Positions 50,666 to 60,700 of a stretch of DNA of 64,000 bases are shown here, in pieces. Made by a program: the position numbers and the translations under genes. Location: positions 1,341 to 65,340 of the forward strand of contig CASFAX010000001.1 of NCBI GenBank assembly GCA_949292945.1, written 5' to 3'. The notes under the pieces are model-generated. The model saw only the letters and a list, made by a program, of their open reading frames with translations. It was not told where the DNA came from and searched no databases. This DNA comes from an uncultured Bacillota bacterium. Lineage in GTDB: Bacteria; Bacillota; Clostridia; Peptostreptococcales; Anaerovoracaceae. Every line of letters starts with the position of its first letter. The first letter of the stretch is position 1.

Positions 50666-51586
50666 TTACTTTCCGGTCTCTCCCAACATCGCATAGATTA
50701 TCCGGTCGCGCCCTGCGAGGTCTTTAAGGCATCTTACATCGGTGTAGCCTCCCGCTTTGGCCAGAATCTCCTTTACAGCATTTCCCTGGTCACAGCCTAT
50801 TTCAAGAAACAGAATCCCGTTCTTTCTGAGGCAGTTTCCGGCATCACGGGATATTATTCTGTAAAAGTCCAGGCCGTCTGCGCCGCCGTCAAGAGCCGAC
50901 ATGGGCTCGTGGTCTTTGACTTCCGTCTGAAGGGTTGGAATTACGCCTGACTCAATGTACGGAGGATTCGATACTATCATATCGAATTTTTTCCTTTTGA
51001 ATCCGCCGACAAAAGGTGCGAACATGTCGCCTTCGGCAAACTTTATGTTCTTATGTACACCCAGCTTTTCGGCGTTTTTGCGCGCCACCTCAAGGGCGGC
51101 TTTGCTCACGTCGGAACACGTCACCGATGTCTTTACGCCGGTCAGAAGCTTTGCGAGAGATATTCCTATAGCCCCGCTTCCCGTGCAAAGGTCTAAAATG
51201 TCCCACTCCCTGCGGCGCACATTTTCCAGTTTATCTCCCCGAAGCATGCCGTCCTTTATGACGGAGATGACGTCTTCCACCATGGTCTCCGTGTCCTGGC
51301 GTGGTATGAGGACGTTTTCGTTCACGTCAAACTCAAGGCCCATGAACTCCTGAATCCCCGTTATATACTGAAGGGGCCTTCCTGAAGCCCTGTCGTCCAC
51401 CAGGCGGAAGTACTCGTCGCAAAGCCTGTCCTCCACAATCTCCTGGTACATCAGAATGAGCCTGCTCCTGTCGATATTGCGCATGAAACAGTACAGAAGC
51501 CTGCTGTCAAGGGTCGCGTCGGCAATTCCCGCATCGACAAGGCGCCTCTCTCCTATTGACAATAATTCCTTTACAGAAAGACTCAT
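50666..51586 (-). CDS. prmC: Peptide chain release factor N5-glutamine methyltransferase
   Basis: This is a 306-residue SAM-dependent enzyme that methylates the GGQ glutamine of release factors. DLCTGSGAIGISLAKLL is the SAM-binding loop (about residue 128-144) and IVSNPPYIESG carries the NPPY catalytic motif. The N-terminal helical domain (LLSIGERRLVDAGI...DSRLLYCFM) binds the release factor. Its ATG overlaps the DUF1385 stop (ATGA). The gene for release factor 1, often adjacent, is not seen in this window. Confidence 0.95.
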   Translation of the reverse strand: MSLSVKELLSIGERRLVDAGIADATLDSRLLYCFMRNIDRSRLILMYQEIVEDRLCDEYFRLVDDRASGRPLQYITGIQEFMGLEFDVNENVLIPRQDTETMVEDVISVIKDGMLRGDKLENVRRREWDILDLCTGSGAIGISLAKLLTGVKTSVTCSDVSKAALEVARKNAEKLGVHKNIKFAEGDMFAPFVGGFKRKKFDMIVSNPPYIESGVIPTLQTEVKDHEPMSALDGGADGLDFYRIISRDAGNCLRKNGILFLEIGCDQGNAVKEILAKAGGYTDVRCLKDLAGRDRIIYAMLGETGK

Positions 51587-52623
51587 CTCTGTTCTCCTCC
51601 TGTTTCGATGCAGTCATCCTTTTCCCCTACAACGTGCTCCTCTATAAGGTTTGCGTCGCAGTCGCATATACCCTCTATAAACGGTGTACCCTCTGGAACG
51701 AGAACCGCCTTCATGGACGCGATGGCAACTTCAAGCTGCTCCTTCGTCGGTTCGTTGGTGGTTATCTTCTGAAGCCACAGCCCCGGCACGCTTAAAATCC
51801 TCACCAGCCAGTTGTCGCTTCTTCCGGCCCACCTTAACAGCTCGTAGGAAAGGCCTGCCACCACAGGTATGAGAAGAATTCTCGACAGAAGCCGCACAGC
51901 AAGATTCGGCCAGCCGAGAAGGGAAAACAGTATCAGACTGATTACCATTACAAACATGAGAAAGCTGGTTCCGCATCTCGGATGCAGGGTGTAGAACTGC
52001 TGAGCGTTTTCCGGCGTAAGCTCGAGGCCTTTCTCATAGCAGTGAATGGTCTTATGCTCTGCTCCGTGGTACTGGAACGTCACTTTTATGTCGCTCACCT
52101 TGCTAATTGCCCAGATGTACAGAACAAAGAGGAGCATGCGCAAAATGCCCTCTGCCAGATTCAGTATAACGTGATTTTCGGTAATTGCCCCCAACAGGCT
52201 CACGGCCGCCGTAGGAAGCAAAATAAACACTCCTATACTTACGGCTATGGCAAATATTACCGCCGCGTACATGAGAAAGTTCCAGGCAGCTTTTTCCCCG
52301 AATTTTTCCTCTATCCAGAGCTCAAACTTTCCTTTTTCCTCTTCTTCATCGTCGGCATCCGCCAAAACGTCCGCGGAATACATTATGGTGGACATTCCCG
52401 TAACCAGGGAATCCACAAAGACAAACACACCCCGCAGGACAGGAATCCTGCGCAGTTTGTTCGTTTTTTTAAGAGGAGTCGTTCTGATGTGAAGCCGCCC
52501 GTCAGGCCGCCTTACGGTCACCGCAAGTCTGTCCGGTCCCTTCATCATAACTCCGTCCAAAACTGCCTGTCCTCCGATGGAAGTGGGGCATGCGTCCTTT
52601 AAAAATATTTTGCTGAAATCCAT
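51583..52623 (-). CDS. DUF1385 membrane protein (YqhQ-like)
   Basis: This is a 346-residue protein beginning with the family block CPTSIGGQAVLDGVMMKGPDR, followed by several membrane helices (about 110-190 and 220-275) and FQYHGAEHKTIHCYEKGLE with conserved His/Glu residues, then LHPRCGTSFLMFVMVISL. The role is unproven, but the gene is commonly placed between rho/rpmE and prmC/prfA in Firmicutes. Its ATG shares a base with the rho stop (TAATG). A run of acidic residues (DADDEEEEKGK) lies near residue 87. Confidence 0.9.
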   Translation of the reverse strand: MDFSKIFLKDACPTSIGGQAVLDGVMMKGPDRLAVTVRRPDGRLHIRTTPLKKTNKLRRIPVLRGVFVFVDSLVTGMSTIMYSADVLADADDEEEEKGKFELWIEEKFGEKAAWNFLMYAAVIFAIAVSIGVFILLPTAAVSLLGAITENHVILNLAEGILRMLLFVLYIWAISKVSDIKVTFQYHGAEHKTIHCYEKGLELTPENAQQFYTLHPRCGTSFLMFVMVISLILFSLLGWPNLAVRLLSRILLIPVVAGLSYELLRWAGRSDNWLVRILSVPGLWLQKITTNEPTKEQLEVAIASMKAVLVPEGTPFIEGICDCDANLIEEHVVGEKDDCIETGGEQR

Positions 52624-54014
52624 TAACTCTTAAACACTTTCCTGATAATTTCTATAAAGTCCCTGTTTGTTCTGGTGTGAGCCAGATTGTCTATTATAGC
52701 CTCGGCCGCATCCTGATTTGACGAGCCCGAAAGAGCTTTTCTCATCAGCCATATAGCTTCCAGCTCATCCTGATTCATGAGAAGGTCTTCCCTTCTGGTA
52801 CCCGACTTGTTAAGGTCGATGGCTGGGAATATTCTCTTCTCCGAGAGCTTCCTGTCAAGGTGAAGCTCCATATTACCTGTACCCTTAAACTCCTCGAATA
52901 TAACGTCATCCATGCGGCTTCCCGTTTCCACGAGCGCCGTGGCAAGGATCGTCACGCTTCCGCCCTCTTCCAGGTTTCTCGCAGCGCCGAAAAACTTCTT
53001 AGGCTTATGCAGCGCCCCCGGGTCAAGGCCGCCCGACAGAGTCCTTCCCGATGCGGGAACCACCAGGTTATAGGCTCTCGCAAGGCGGGTTATGCTGTCT
53101 AATAGAATTACCACGTCTCTGCCGTGCTCGGCCAGTCTCTGAGCTCTTGCAAGAACCATCTCCGCTACCTTCACGTGGTGGGAAGGCATTTCGTCAAATG
53201 TCGAATAGATGACTTCTCCTCCGCGGAGCGATCTCTTCATGTCTGTTACTTCCTCAGGTCTTTCATCGACCAGAAGGACTATGATTTCCAGTTCCGGGTG
53301 ATTTTTCTCGATGCTGTTGGCGATATTTTTAAGAAGGGTGGTTTTTCCGGCCTTAGGCGGCGCTACGATGAGGCCGCGCTGACCTTTCCCGATAGGGGCT
53401 ATCAGATCTATAAGCCTCGTCGACAAATCCTGAGGCGAAGTTTCCAGTGTGATTCTTTCTTTTGGGAATATAGGCGTCAGTCTCTCAAAATCAGGACGCC
53501 TCATCGCTACTCCCGGCTCATCGCCGTTTACGGTGAGCACATACAGCAGCGCCCCGAATTTTTCTCCTTCGTTAGGAAGCCTGGATATACCTTTTATCTT
53601 ATCTCCCGTCTTCAGATTGAACCTTCTTATCTGAGTCGGAGATACGTATATGTCGTCTTTACTGGTCAGGAAGTTATTAAACCTAAGAAAGCCAAAGCCT
53701 CCATCCGCCATGTCCAGAACTCCTTCGACCTCAGGCCGCTCCCTCTCGTCGTGCTTTCTCTCGCGATGCCTGTGCCGCTCCAAAGTCTGCTCTTCACCGG
53801 CATCCTCCGAAATTTCCGCCTCCGGTGACGTACCATCTTCCGGCGATGTATCATCTTTCGGTGACGCATTTTCCTTCGACGCTGCGCACTCTTTTGCTTC
53901 ATCAGGCGATTCACAGCTTTCCGATTCCACGGACGCAGCCCATGTCCCCATGGTTTCCGCATCTCCCGAAGCTTCGCGTCCCTTCGCAATCTTTACAGTT
54001 TCGTTTTTTTCCAT
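52623..54014 (-). CDS. rho: Transcription termination factor Rho
   Basis: This is a 463-residue hexameric RNA-dependent ATPase that terminates transcription. The RNA-binding cold-shock-like domain starts near residue 95 ([18 protein letters not shown]). Walker A is [11 protein letters not shown], Walker B is [15 protein letters not shown], and the Q/R loops are [20 protein letters not shown]. The first 90 residues are an acidic, low-complexity extension with short [12 protein letters not shown]-type repeats, replacing the usual N-terminal helix bundle. The gene for ribosomal protein L31, often next to rho, is absent here. DUF1385 and prmC follow with overlaps. Confidence 0.96.
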   Translation of the reverse strand: MEKNETVKIAKGREASGDAETMGTWAASVESESCESPDEAKECAASKENASPKDDTSPEDGTSPEAEISEDAGEEQTLERHRHRERKHDERERPEVEGVLDMADGGFGFLRFNNFLTSKDDIYVSPTQIRRFNLKTGDKIKGISRLPNEGEKFGALLYVLTVNGDEPGVAMRRPDFERLTPIFPKERITLETSPQDLSTRLIDLIAPIGKGQRGLIVAPPKAGKTTLLKNIANSIEKNHPELEIIVLLVDERPEEVTDMKRSLRGGEVIYSTFDEMPSHHVKVAEMVLARAQRLAEHGRDVVILLDSITRLARAYNLVVPASGRTLSGGLDPGALHKPKKFFGAARNLEEGGSVTILATALVETGSRMDDVIFEEFKGTGNMELHLDRKLSEKRIFPAIDLNKSGTRREDLLMNQDELEAIWLMRKALSGSSNQDAAEAIIDNLAHTRTNRDFIEIIRKVFKS

Positions 54015-54174
54015 ATTTTATATATCCTCACGTTTCCTGTCAGGGCATGTCCCCGTCAGCCCCTCCGATTAATGCACTGCACATTATTATATCACCTGCA
54101 ACGCCTTTCCACAATCGAAAGAAATGCACCGGAAATTACAAACGAGGTGCTTAGCTTATTTTGCGTTGCTATGC

Positions 54175-54400
54175 GAGCGGGTTCGACTTTTAAATCGATA
54201 TTTGAAAATAAATCGAACGGTTTTTCGATGTCAAAGCCTGAAAACAGCTCGTAGGTCGAACATATCTGCCGTTTTAAGAGGGTTAAGACTTTGAAAGTTC
54301 GACCTGATGCCCAGAATCTCCGCTTCAGACCGAAAATCCGTTCGACCTAAATGCGGAAAACAGGGGTTCATATCGAACTATTCCTTGAAGACGTGGCTGC
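54175..54400. repeat. Word-repeat element C, inverted relative to A1/A2
   Basis: The stretch carries GTTCGAC three times, GTCGAAC once and ATCGAAC twice, and a hairpin ATCGAA/TTCGAT with a 6-base loop (54212-54229). The complement of CGGCAGAT lies at 54264-54271, on the side expected if the element is A-type in reverse orientation. Overall similarity to A1/A2 is low apart from these landmarks. It occupies the gap 54015-54458 between rho and the pilus locus, where I see no gene. Confidence 0.7.
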
Positions 54401-54458
54401 GTGAAAGGCTCGAGCGGTGGTGACGGGTGAAAGGCACTACCTGCAAATCGTGGGCACA

Positions 54459-54528
54459 AAAAACACAGGCTGAAGGTTACACAAATCTATACTCTGCAAG
54501 AGTAATTTTTCCTTCAGTCTGTGTTTTT
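54459..54528 (-). terminator. Large terminator after the pilus/sortase operon
   Basis: AAAAACACAGGCTGAAGG pairs with CCTTCAGTCTGTGTTTTT with one mismatch on the minus strand, enclosing a small ACTCT/AGAGT hairpin. The stem is followed on the minus strand by TTTTTT. It lies about 55 bases past the last sortase gene. Confidence 0.7.
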
Positions 54529-54581
54529 ATTTAAATTATCCTTCTGTCGTTTGAATCGTCAGGACTACGCGAATACGGCGA

Positions 54582-55271
54582 CTACGACTGCGCGTCTGCC
54601 ACTCTTTCGCAGTATACTACGTACCGCTGGTAGTTGTGTCCCAGGGGGTGGCATGTTATAAGGGTGATGAGATCCCTGCCGGGCTGTATTTTTACTTGAT
54701 CCACTTCGTTCGGTCTTATGACTTTTGTTTCAGCGACCCGGTAGGTCAGGGTTTCCCAGATGTTTGTGAAGGTGATCTCGTCGCCCGCTTTCAGCTTTTC
54801 TATGTCGATGAACATGGGCTTTCCCCAGAACCCTCTGTGGGCCGCAATCACGCAGTTGGTGTTCTCGCCGCCTATGGGAAGGCTGGTCTCGGTGAGGTGC
54901 ACTGCTCCTTTTGCCATATTGTCCACCGTGGCGCCCAGGTATACAGGCAGCTTCACGTCCATGGCCGGTATGTCGAGATACCCTATCATATTATCCTCGA
55001 AGCCCCATTCCGTAAGGTCGAAGCTTGCGGGCTGGTAGCTCCACGCGTCTTTGAAATCCGCCTGACCGTTCTCGAAAAGATCCTCGTTATACTCCTCCAT
55101 CAAAGCGCGCAGCTCCGGGAGGTACAGGTCTTTCGTTTTTTCTTCATAGTCCTCAATCACGTTTTGAGCCTGCCTGTCGTAGGCGACCTCATTTACTAAC
55201 GGAAAAGCAAGGAGCGCTGCGCCCGCCAAGAGAATCAGAACGGCAAATATCCTTATAACCTTCCTGATCAC
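54582..55271 (-). CDS. Sortase (class C-like, without lid motif)
   Basis: This is a 229-residue membrane-anchored transpeptidase. It has one N-terminal helix (about 6-26), catalytic His in CVIAAHRGFWG, catalytic Cys in LITLITCHPLG and Arg in YQRYVVYCER. Unlike the neighbouring sortase it has no DPF/DPW lid motif in the N-terminal region and no C-terminal membrane helix, so it may act on cell-wall anchoring or a different substrate. Its ATG overlaps the stop of the upstream sortase gene (ATGA). Confidence 0.9.
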   Translation of the reverse strand: MIRKVIRIFAVLILLAGAALLAFPLVNEVAYDRQAQNVIEDYEEKTKDLYLPELRALMEEYNEDLFENGQADFKDAWSYQPASFDLTEWGFEDNMIGYLDIPAMDVKLPVYLGATVDNMAKGAVHLTETSLPIGGENTNCVIAAHRGFWGKPMFIDIEKLKAGDEITFTNIWETLTYRVAETKVIRPNEVDQVKIQPGRDLITLITCHPLGHNYQRYVVYCERVADAQS

Positions 55272-56134
55272 TTGAGAATCTCCCCTTTAAGTATTTCAAT
55301 GCGGCGTCTCTTTTTATTCATGCGCCGCTTAACGGCCAGGGCTATGATAATCATAACGATAACGGCTCCGGCAGACGCGCCTGCCGTAATCAGAAGAATC
55401 CTGTCCGACTGGCTCAGACCCGTCCGCTGCTCGATGCTCTCTGCCACTTCAGGCACATACTCCGTCCGGGAGCCCCTGACCAGAAGCCTGTGAGAGTTGA
55501 TTCCGTACGGGGTGCAGGTCAGGAGAGTGGCCATGTCTTCCCCCATAACCCGGTCAAGCTCTTCGGTTCTGTTAGGTTCTACGACTTTGATGCGGTCAAC
55601 CTCGTATGCAAGGGTTTCTCCCAGAACGTGTATGTAGAAAAGGTCTCCAACTTCAAGCTCCCGTATGTCGGTAAACAGCTTTGCGCTGGAAAGCCCCGAA
55701 TGGCCCGTAAGCACCGTGTGAGTGTCGGCTCCGCCTACGGGAAGCGAGGATCCCTCCAGATGACCTATGCCCTTGTGCAGAACCTCGTCGGAGGTACCGT
55801 GGTATATGGGCAGGTTGACGCCGATTTTCGGTATCTCTATGTAACCCATAACGTCGTCAAGGGCAAGAACCTCCATATAGTTATCCTGCATAACCATGCC
55901 GCTGCCTTCGATAAACGGGTCATGGGCCGGGCTGCCCGAAAGATTTTCGTTGTATTTCACAGCTTCGTCCCAGGCATCCTTTAATTCCTGTTCGGACGCT
56001 TTTGCAACGTCTTCGGAGTACGAGTCTATGACGTAAGAACCGTTTTTCTCCGTAAGATAGTTGCTTATGAACGGGTAGCTGATGGCGCCGGCTCCTAAAA
56101 TCAAAAGCAGCAGACACAGTAACGCTTTTTTCAT
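55268..56134 (-). CDS. Class C (pilin) sortase
   Basis: This is a 288-residue pilin polymerase. It has an N-terminal helix, then the class C lid AHDPFIEGS (DPF at about 70), catalytic His in VLTGHSGLSSAKLF, Cys in MATLLTCTPYGINSHR and Arg in SHRLLVRG. A C-terminal membrane helix (about 245-268) and a basic tail follow, the standard class C layout. It should link the backbone pilin via its YPKN lysine and LPKTG signal. It lies 12 bases after the backbone pilin gene. Confidence 0.95.
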   Translation of the reverse strand: MKKALLCLLLLILGAGAISYPFISNYLTEKNGSYVIDSYSEDVAKASEQELKDAWDEAVKYNENLSGSPAHDPFIEGSGMVMQDNYMEVLALDDVMGYIEIPKIGVNLPIYHGTSDEVLHKGIGHLEGSSLPVGGADTHTVLTGHSGLSSAKLFTDIRELEVGDLFYIHVLGETLAYEVDRIKVVEPNRTEELDRVMGEDMATLLTCTPYGINSHRLLVRGSRTEYVPEVAESIEQRTGLSQSDRILLITAGASAGAVIVMIIIALAVKRRMNKKRRRIEILKGEILK

Positions 56135-56146
56135 GGAATCCTCTCC

Positions 56147-57658
56147 TTACTCGGTCTCTTCCTTTCTCTTTCTAGAAGCGATGAGAAGTATTACGGCGGC
56201 TCCTATAAGTCCTACGCCGGCAACGGTAAACAGGATAGTTCCGATATCTCCTGTCTTAGGCAGGGTGAATCCGGTGGTGTTCTTAACCTGAACGGTTACG
56301 GTATAATCGGTGTCAGCAGTGGAGTTTTCTGCAGTGAAGTCCACCTTTACCGGTGCAGAAAGAAGGTTGTATCCCTCAGGCGCCTTTGTCTCCACGATCC
56401 AGTACGATTTATATTCATTCGGCTCGCCGTCAGTGTAGTCCTTCAGTCCCTCAAAAGCTGCAACAGCTTTTCCTCCGTTTTCTGTCGAAGTGACAATCCA
56501 CGGACTTGCCTGTTCATATTCGGCATCTCCGGAATCCACTATCTTTCCGTCTGCCGTTTTCTTAAGGAAGTTACCGGCATTGGCATTTTCTGCGCTGGTA
56601 GCTATCTGAAATTCTGCTCCTGCCAGCGCATTTCCGGTATTTGCATCTGTCTTCTCAATCTTGATTACGCCGGTATGAACTGTGGTTTCATCGGTATCAA
56701 ACTCCTTGACCTCACCGAACTGATTGGTGAAGTCAAGCTTTGCTGTGTTGGTAACCGTGTAATCCGGATTTTCCATTATGCCTTCGTTTACGATGGTTTC
56801 AAATGTAACCTTGATCTGCTTATAATCTTTGAGGCCTGCCAGATTAGTAAAGTTTACCGTCAGCGTTCCGTCTGCTTCCGATGCCTGCCAGTTGCCGGTT
56901 TCTGCTATTGATGTTCCGGAAACTGCCCCTGCCTGGGTAAGGCCCTCTACCTTAACGCTGCCGTCAACATACGTCAGTGCATCGTCAAGAGTATCTACAA
57001 CAGCGTATTTCTTTGCATTTTCGATACCGGTCGGCACTGAAGCGGTCACAGTCCATGTAACGGTCTCGCCGATGAATGCGGAAGTAACATCCGGAGCCTT
57101 CGTTACTGTCACTCCTTCGTTTTTAGGGTACATGTGAACTTCCGTTATCCATCCGGTTCCTTCATCATTTGTCATCGGCACTGCCACTACCGTCGGAGCA
57201 GCAGGCGATGCAACTCTGGGATCTGCCTGCTCCACTACCAGATAATAACCGCGGTCCAGATTACTGAACGTAGCTGTACCTCCTCCGGTTGTGGTCTTCG
57301 ACTGCTTATCTGTAAGCGAAAAATCTACTCCATCCGATGTTATCTTAGTAGGGTTCGCGTAGTCATCCAGCATTATGTCATCGTTTACAGGCACTTTTCC
57401 TGCGTCATTACCGCTGTCAGGAATTGTCACCTTATATACGTTAAAAGTGATTCCATCCAGCGCTTCAGCGCCTTCCGGCACTTCTACCTCACCACCCGTT
57501 CCGGGCTCATTCGCCTGGCTTACGTCATCCATCAGATATTTGTGGATAATTAGATTTCCCGTCTGAGGCGCTTCTGCGGCAAATGCTGTAATTCCCAGGC
57601 TGGTCGCCATCAGCAGAGCTCCTGTCAGAAGAGCTGTCAATTTCTTTAACTTCTTCAT
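56147..57658 (-). CDS. SpaA/FimA-type isopeptide-forming backbone pilin
   Basis: This is a 503-residue surface pilin. The signal peptide is KKLTALLTGALLMATSLG to about residue 27. A pilin motif EVHMYPKN (about residue 172-179) supplies the lysine for sortase polymerisation. Cna_B-like domains follow, and the E-box WIVETKAPEGY is near residue 438. The sorting signal LPKTGDIG, a membrane helix and RKRKEE end the protein. Intramolecular Lys-Asn bonds are expected from the family. AAGGAGGAACGGAG precedes the ATG. It lies between the large adhesin gene and the two sortases. Confidence 0.95.
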   Translation of the reverse strand: MKKLKKLTALLTGALLMATSLGITAFAAEAPQTGNLIIHKYLMDDVSQANEPGTGGEVEVPEGAEALDGITFNVYKVTIPDSGNDAGKVPVNDDIMLDDYANPTKITSDGVDFSLTDKQSKTTTGGGTATFSNLDRGYYLVVEQADPRVASPAAPTVVAVPMTNDEGTGWITEVHMYPKNEGVTVTKAPDVTSAFIGETVTWTVTASVPTGIENAKKYAVVDTLDDALTYVDGSVKVEGLTQAGAVSGTSIAETGNWQASEADGTLTVNFTNLAGLKDYKQIKVTFETIVNEGIMENPDYTVTNTAKLDFTNQFGEVKEFDTDETTVHTGVIKIEKTDANTGNALAGAEFQIATSAENANAGNFLKKTADGKIVDSGDAEYEQASPWIVTSTENGGKAVAAFEGLKDYTDGEPNEYKSYWIVETKAPEGYNLLSAPVKVDFTAENSTADTDYTVTVQVKNTTGFTLPKTGDIGTILFTVAGVGLIGAAVILLIASRKRKEETE

Positions 57659-57732
57659 CTCCGTTCCTCCTTATGGTCTCAGATGATATCTTTCTTTATT
57701 TCATCAGCATTTTCGCTGCTAAGCGATGTTAT

Positions 57733-60700
57733 CTATTTCTCTTTTTTTCTGTGAGTAAGTATCAAAATCGTCACCGCTGCGCCTATCAGAACGATTCCTC
57801 CCGCAGTAAAGAGTATGGCTCCCGTTCCTCCGCTCGCCGGAAGTGTCATAACCGGATAGTTCGGAAGCGAATAGGTTATGATGCCATCAGTATCGTCTAC
57901 CTTGAACGCAGGCGGCATCGAGGATCCGACTGCTGTTATTCCGCCATCTTCCACTCTTATGTGCTCGTCCAGGGTGATCTGCCATTGCCCTGCCGGAAGC
58001 TGGTAGCCCGCTTTAGTCTCTGTCTCTACCAGCAGGTAGTCTCCTGCCGCAACATTGGCAAATGATACCTTTCCTTCATCGCCCGTAGAAACAGTTCCCA
58101 CTTCCTTCCAGCAGCTTCCCGTTTCGCCCAGATCAGTGTGCAGGTGATTGCAGCTCTCAGGATCTTCTTTTCCGCCGCACTGCTCATCGTGCATGTGATC
58201 GCATCTGTAAAGTGTAAATGATGCGTCGCCACTGCCGAACGGATTTCCGGTCTCATCGGTCTTAATGAAACTGAATACTCCGTCCTCCACCCAGATGGTG
58301 ATCACGGTGTCGTACTGGATGTCCTTGAACTTGCCATCAATATCATTATTGAGCCTGAGCACCAGTTCTCCGTCTTTGCCTTGTACTACTTCGTAGGTAA
58401 CATCTACTTCGTCCTGAAGAGTTTCCTCACGATTTGCCTTCTGAACTTCATCGTATGCATCTTTCAGATAGTAATACTTCATGCCATTTACTACCAGCTC
58501 ATCTCCCGCATTCAGCTCACCTTCCTTTGTTACAGTACCCATTACTTCCTCTGCGGTTCCCGACGCGTCTCTCGCTACGAAGTCTATCTGAGTCTTTACT
58601 ACGCTTACATTTCCGTCATATTTCTTCCATGCAGCTGAAAGAGGCGTACCGCCGGGCTGATCTTCAAGTTCTTCTTTAGCTTCGGTATTCTGTGACAAAG
58701 TGTATGAAGCACTGCCGTCTTTGTCCGCTCCGGTGCCAAGATACATGCTCACGCTGTTGGCAGGGTCTGTCTTGTCTCCTTTTTCATGGGTCAAAACGTT
58801 CATCGATAAATCGTACTCGCCCGGCTTAACGGTTATGATCTTATAGTCAGTCACGTATCTTCCGTCTGTGAGCATCCAGTAGTAGGAAACGATGTACTTC
58901 TGCTCTTCGTCCGTGTCAGGGAACGGATAGTCGCCGTTCCACTTCCGTTCTGTTATCGTCTCATTTTTCCCTGTGCCTTCCCCCGTTACCTTTACAGAAA
59001 CGTCCGCTTTATAGCTGTTGCCTTCACCGTCTGTATATACCGTGTCGCCTTCACCCGGCTCAGTATAGTTTCCTTCATTATCCTTAGCGGCTCTCCATAT
59101 TTCCGTATATATCCACGCATCCTTAGCTGACGAGAAGGCTGATCCTAAATAATCCGTATCCACCGCGTAGAATAAATCATTACCCGGAGGATATCCGCCC
59201 TGCTTAGTAGTAGACCAAGCCTTGTCATCATCCAGGCCTATTACCAGATTTTCGTTGAATGTATTTATCACATTTAGCTGTACATCCGATCGATGATTGT
59301 AAAGCTGTCCGGCATATATAGTCTTATCTTCTCCTGCCCCTATCCGCATGTACCCGCATAGTCTTATAGGTCTGGTGGCAGTCTGTCCTTCTACCGTTCT
59401 CGAAATGCCATACCAGTCCACTCCCGGATTTTCCACGGTTCCTGTTTTTTTATCATTATCTAACACCACGGTCTTAGTGACCATTTCAGAATTGCTGTCT
59501 GTCATAGGCTCACTCGGAGCTCCGCCCGGTATAAGCTGGGAGAATGAAGCTTCCTCAGTAACGGTGAACGGCGATATTATGGATCTTACCGTATCGTAGG
59601 AAAGTTTGGATCCTTTGTGATTACCATCAGGATTTCTCGCATATGAAACTTCTTCTACCGTTCTTACACCTGCTTCGTCCCAGTCATATCCTTCGTTCCA
59701 GACACTGAGGAACACAGTGGATGTGGAAGCAAGAGAGTTCGCCTTTACCAGATTTGCCATTTCATCGCTGCCCCAGTCTGCCGCCGTGGCATTGGCAAAG
59801 ACTGCAAGCTGTGGATAGTGCTGATCGGTATAAACCCATTCACCATCATTAGTAAAGCCGGTAAAGCCCTTATTTCCTTTTTTACCGCTGGCGAGACCCG
59901 CTATGGTAGTACCGTCAGCATCAGTGTAATCGGAAGTCAATACGCCGGTTACGCCTGGCAGGCTCTTTGTATCCGACGCTGCCCATTCCCTCATAGCGGT
60001 GGTCTGCTTGTCGTAATAGCAGTTGGAAAATTGCATTTCCCCACCTGTATTCTGCTTGCTGATAAAACCGCCTACAATTTGATCACTCGGGTCTTTCATG
60101 TTTACATTATAATCCCCAACTTCTCCTGCGGCATAGCAATCAGTTGCTATAGTGGCGTGAGGTGTCGGTGTATTTTCATCATCTACCTCTGCGTTTGTAT
60201 CTACAAATCCTGCTACCGACTCACATTCGCTTCTCAAACCGGTCAGTACAGTAGAATAACAGTTTTTAAATTCCGTATCAGCGAAAAATAACAGTGAAAA
60301 GCCGCTGATATGCCTGTAACCTTCGAGTTTTCCAGTGGCAAAACAGTTTTTGATTGTTTTCGCTCCCGATCCGCCGAAGGCTGCAACGTAATTAGAACCG
60401 TACTGTTCTGCATTGACGAAACAGTTTTCTATAGTGTGACCCACACAGCTTCCTACACAGAAAACAAGACCAGCGGAATGGTTACCTATGCTGCAAATAA
60501 TAGTTTCAGTTACAGAACAATTTTTAATTTTGGCATAATTTACCATTCCGGCAAGGCCTAGGGTATGATCCTTACCGCGTATGCTACAGTCTATTACATT
60601 ACAATTAGTAAGCTTCACTGCCTTATCGCCCGGATCTGTTCCCGGATTGCCCTGGACAGTCCCAAACGGAACCGAATGACCGTCTGTAGCATAAATCATA

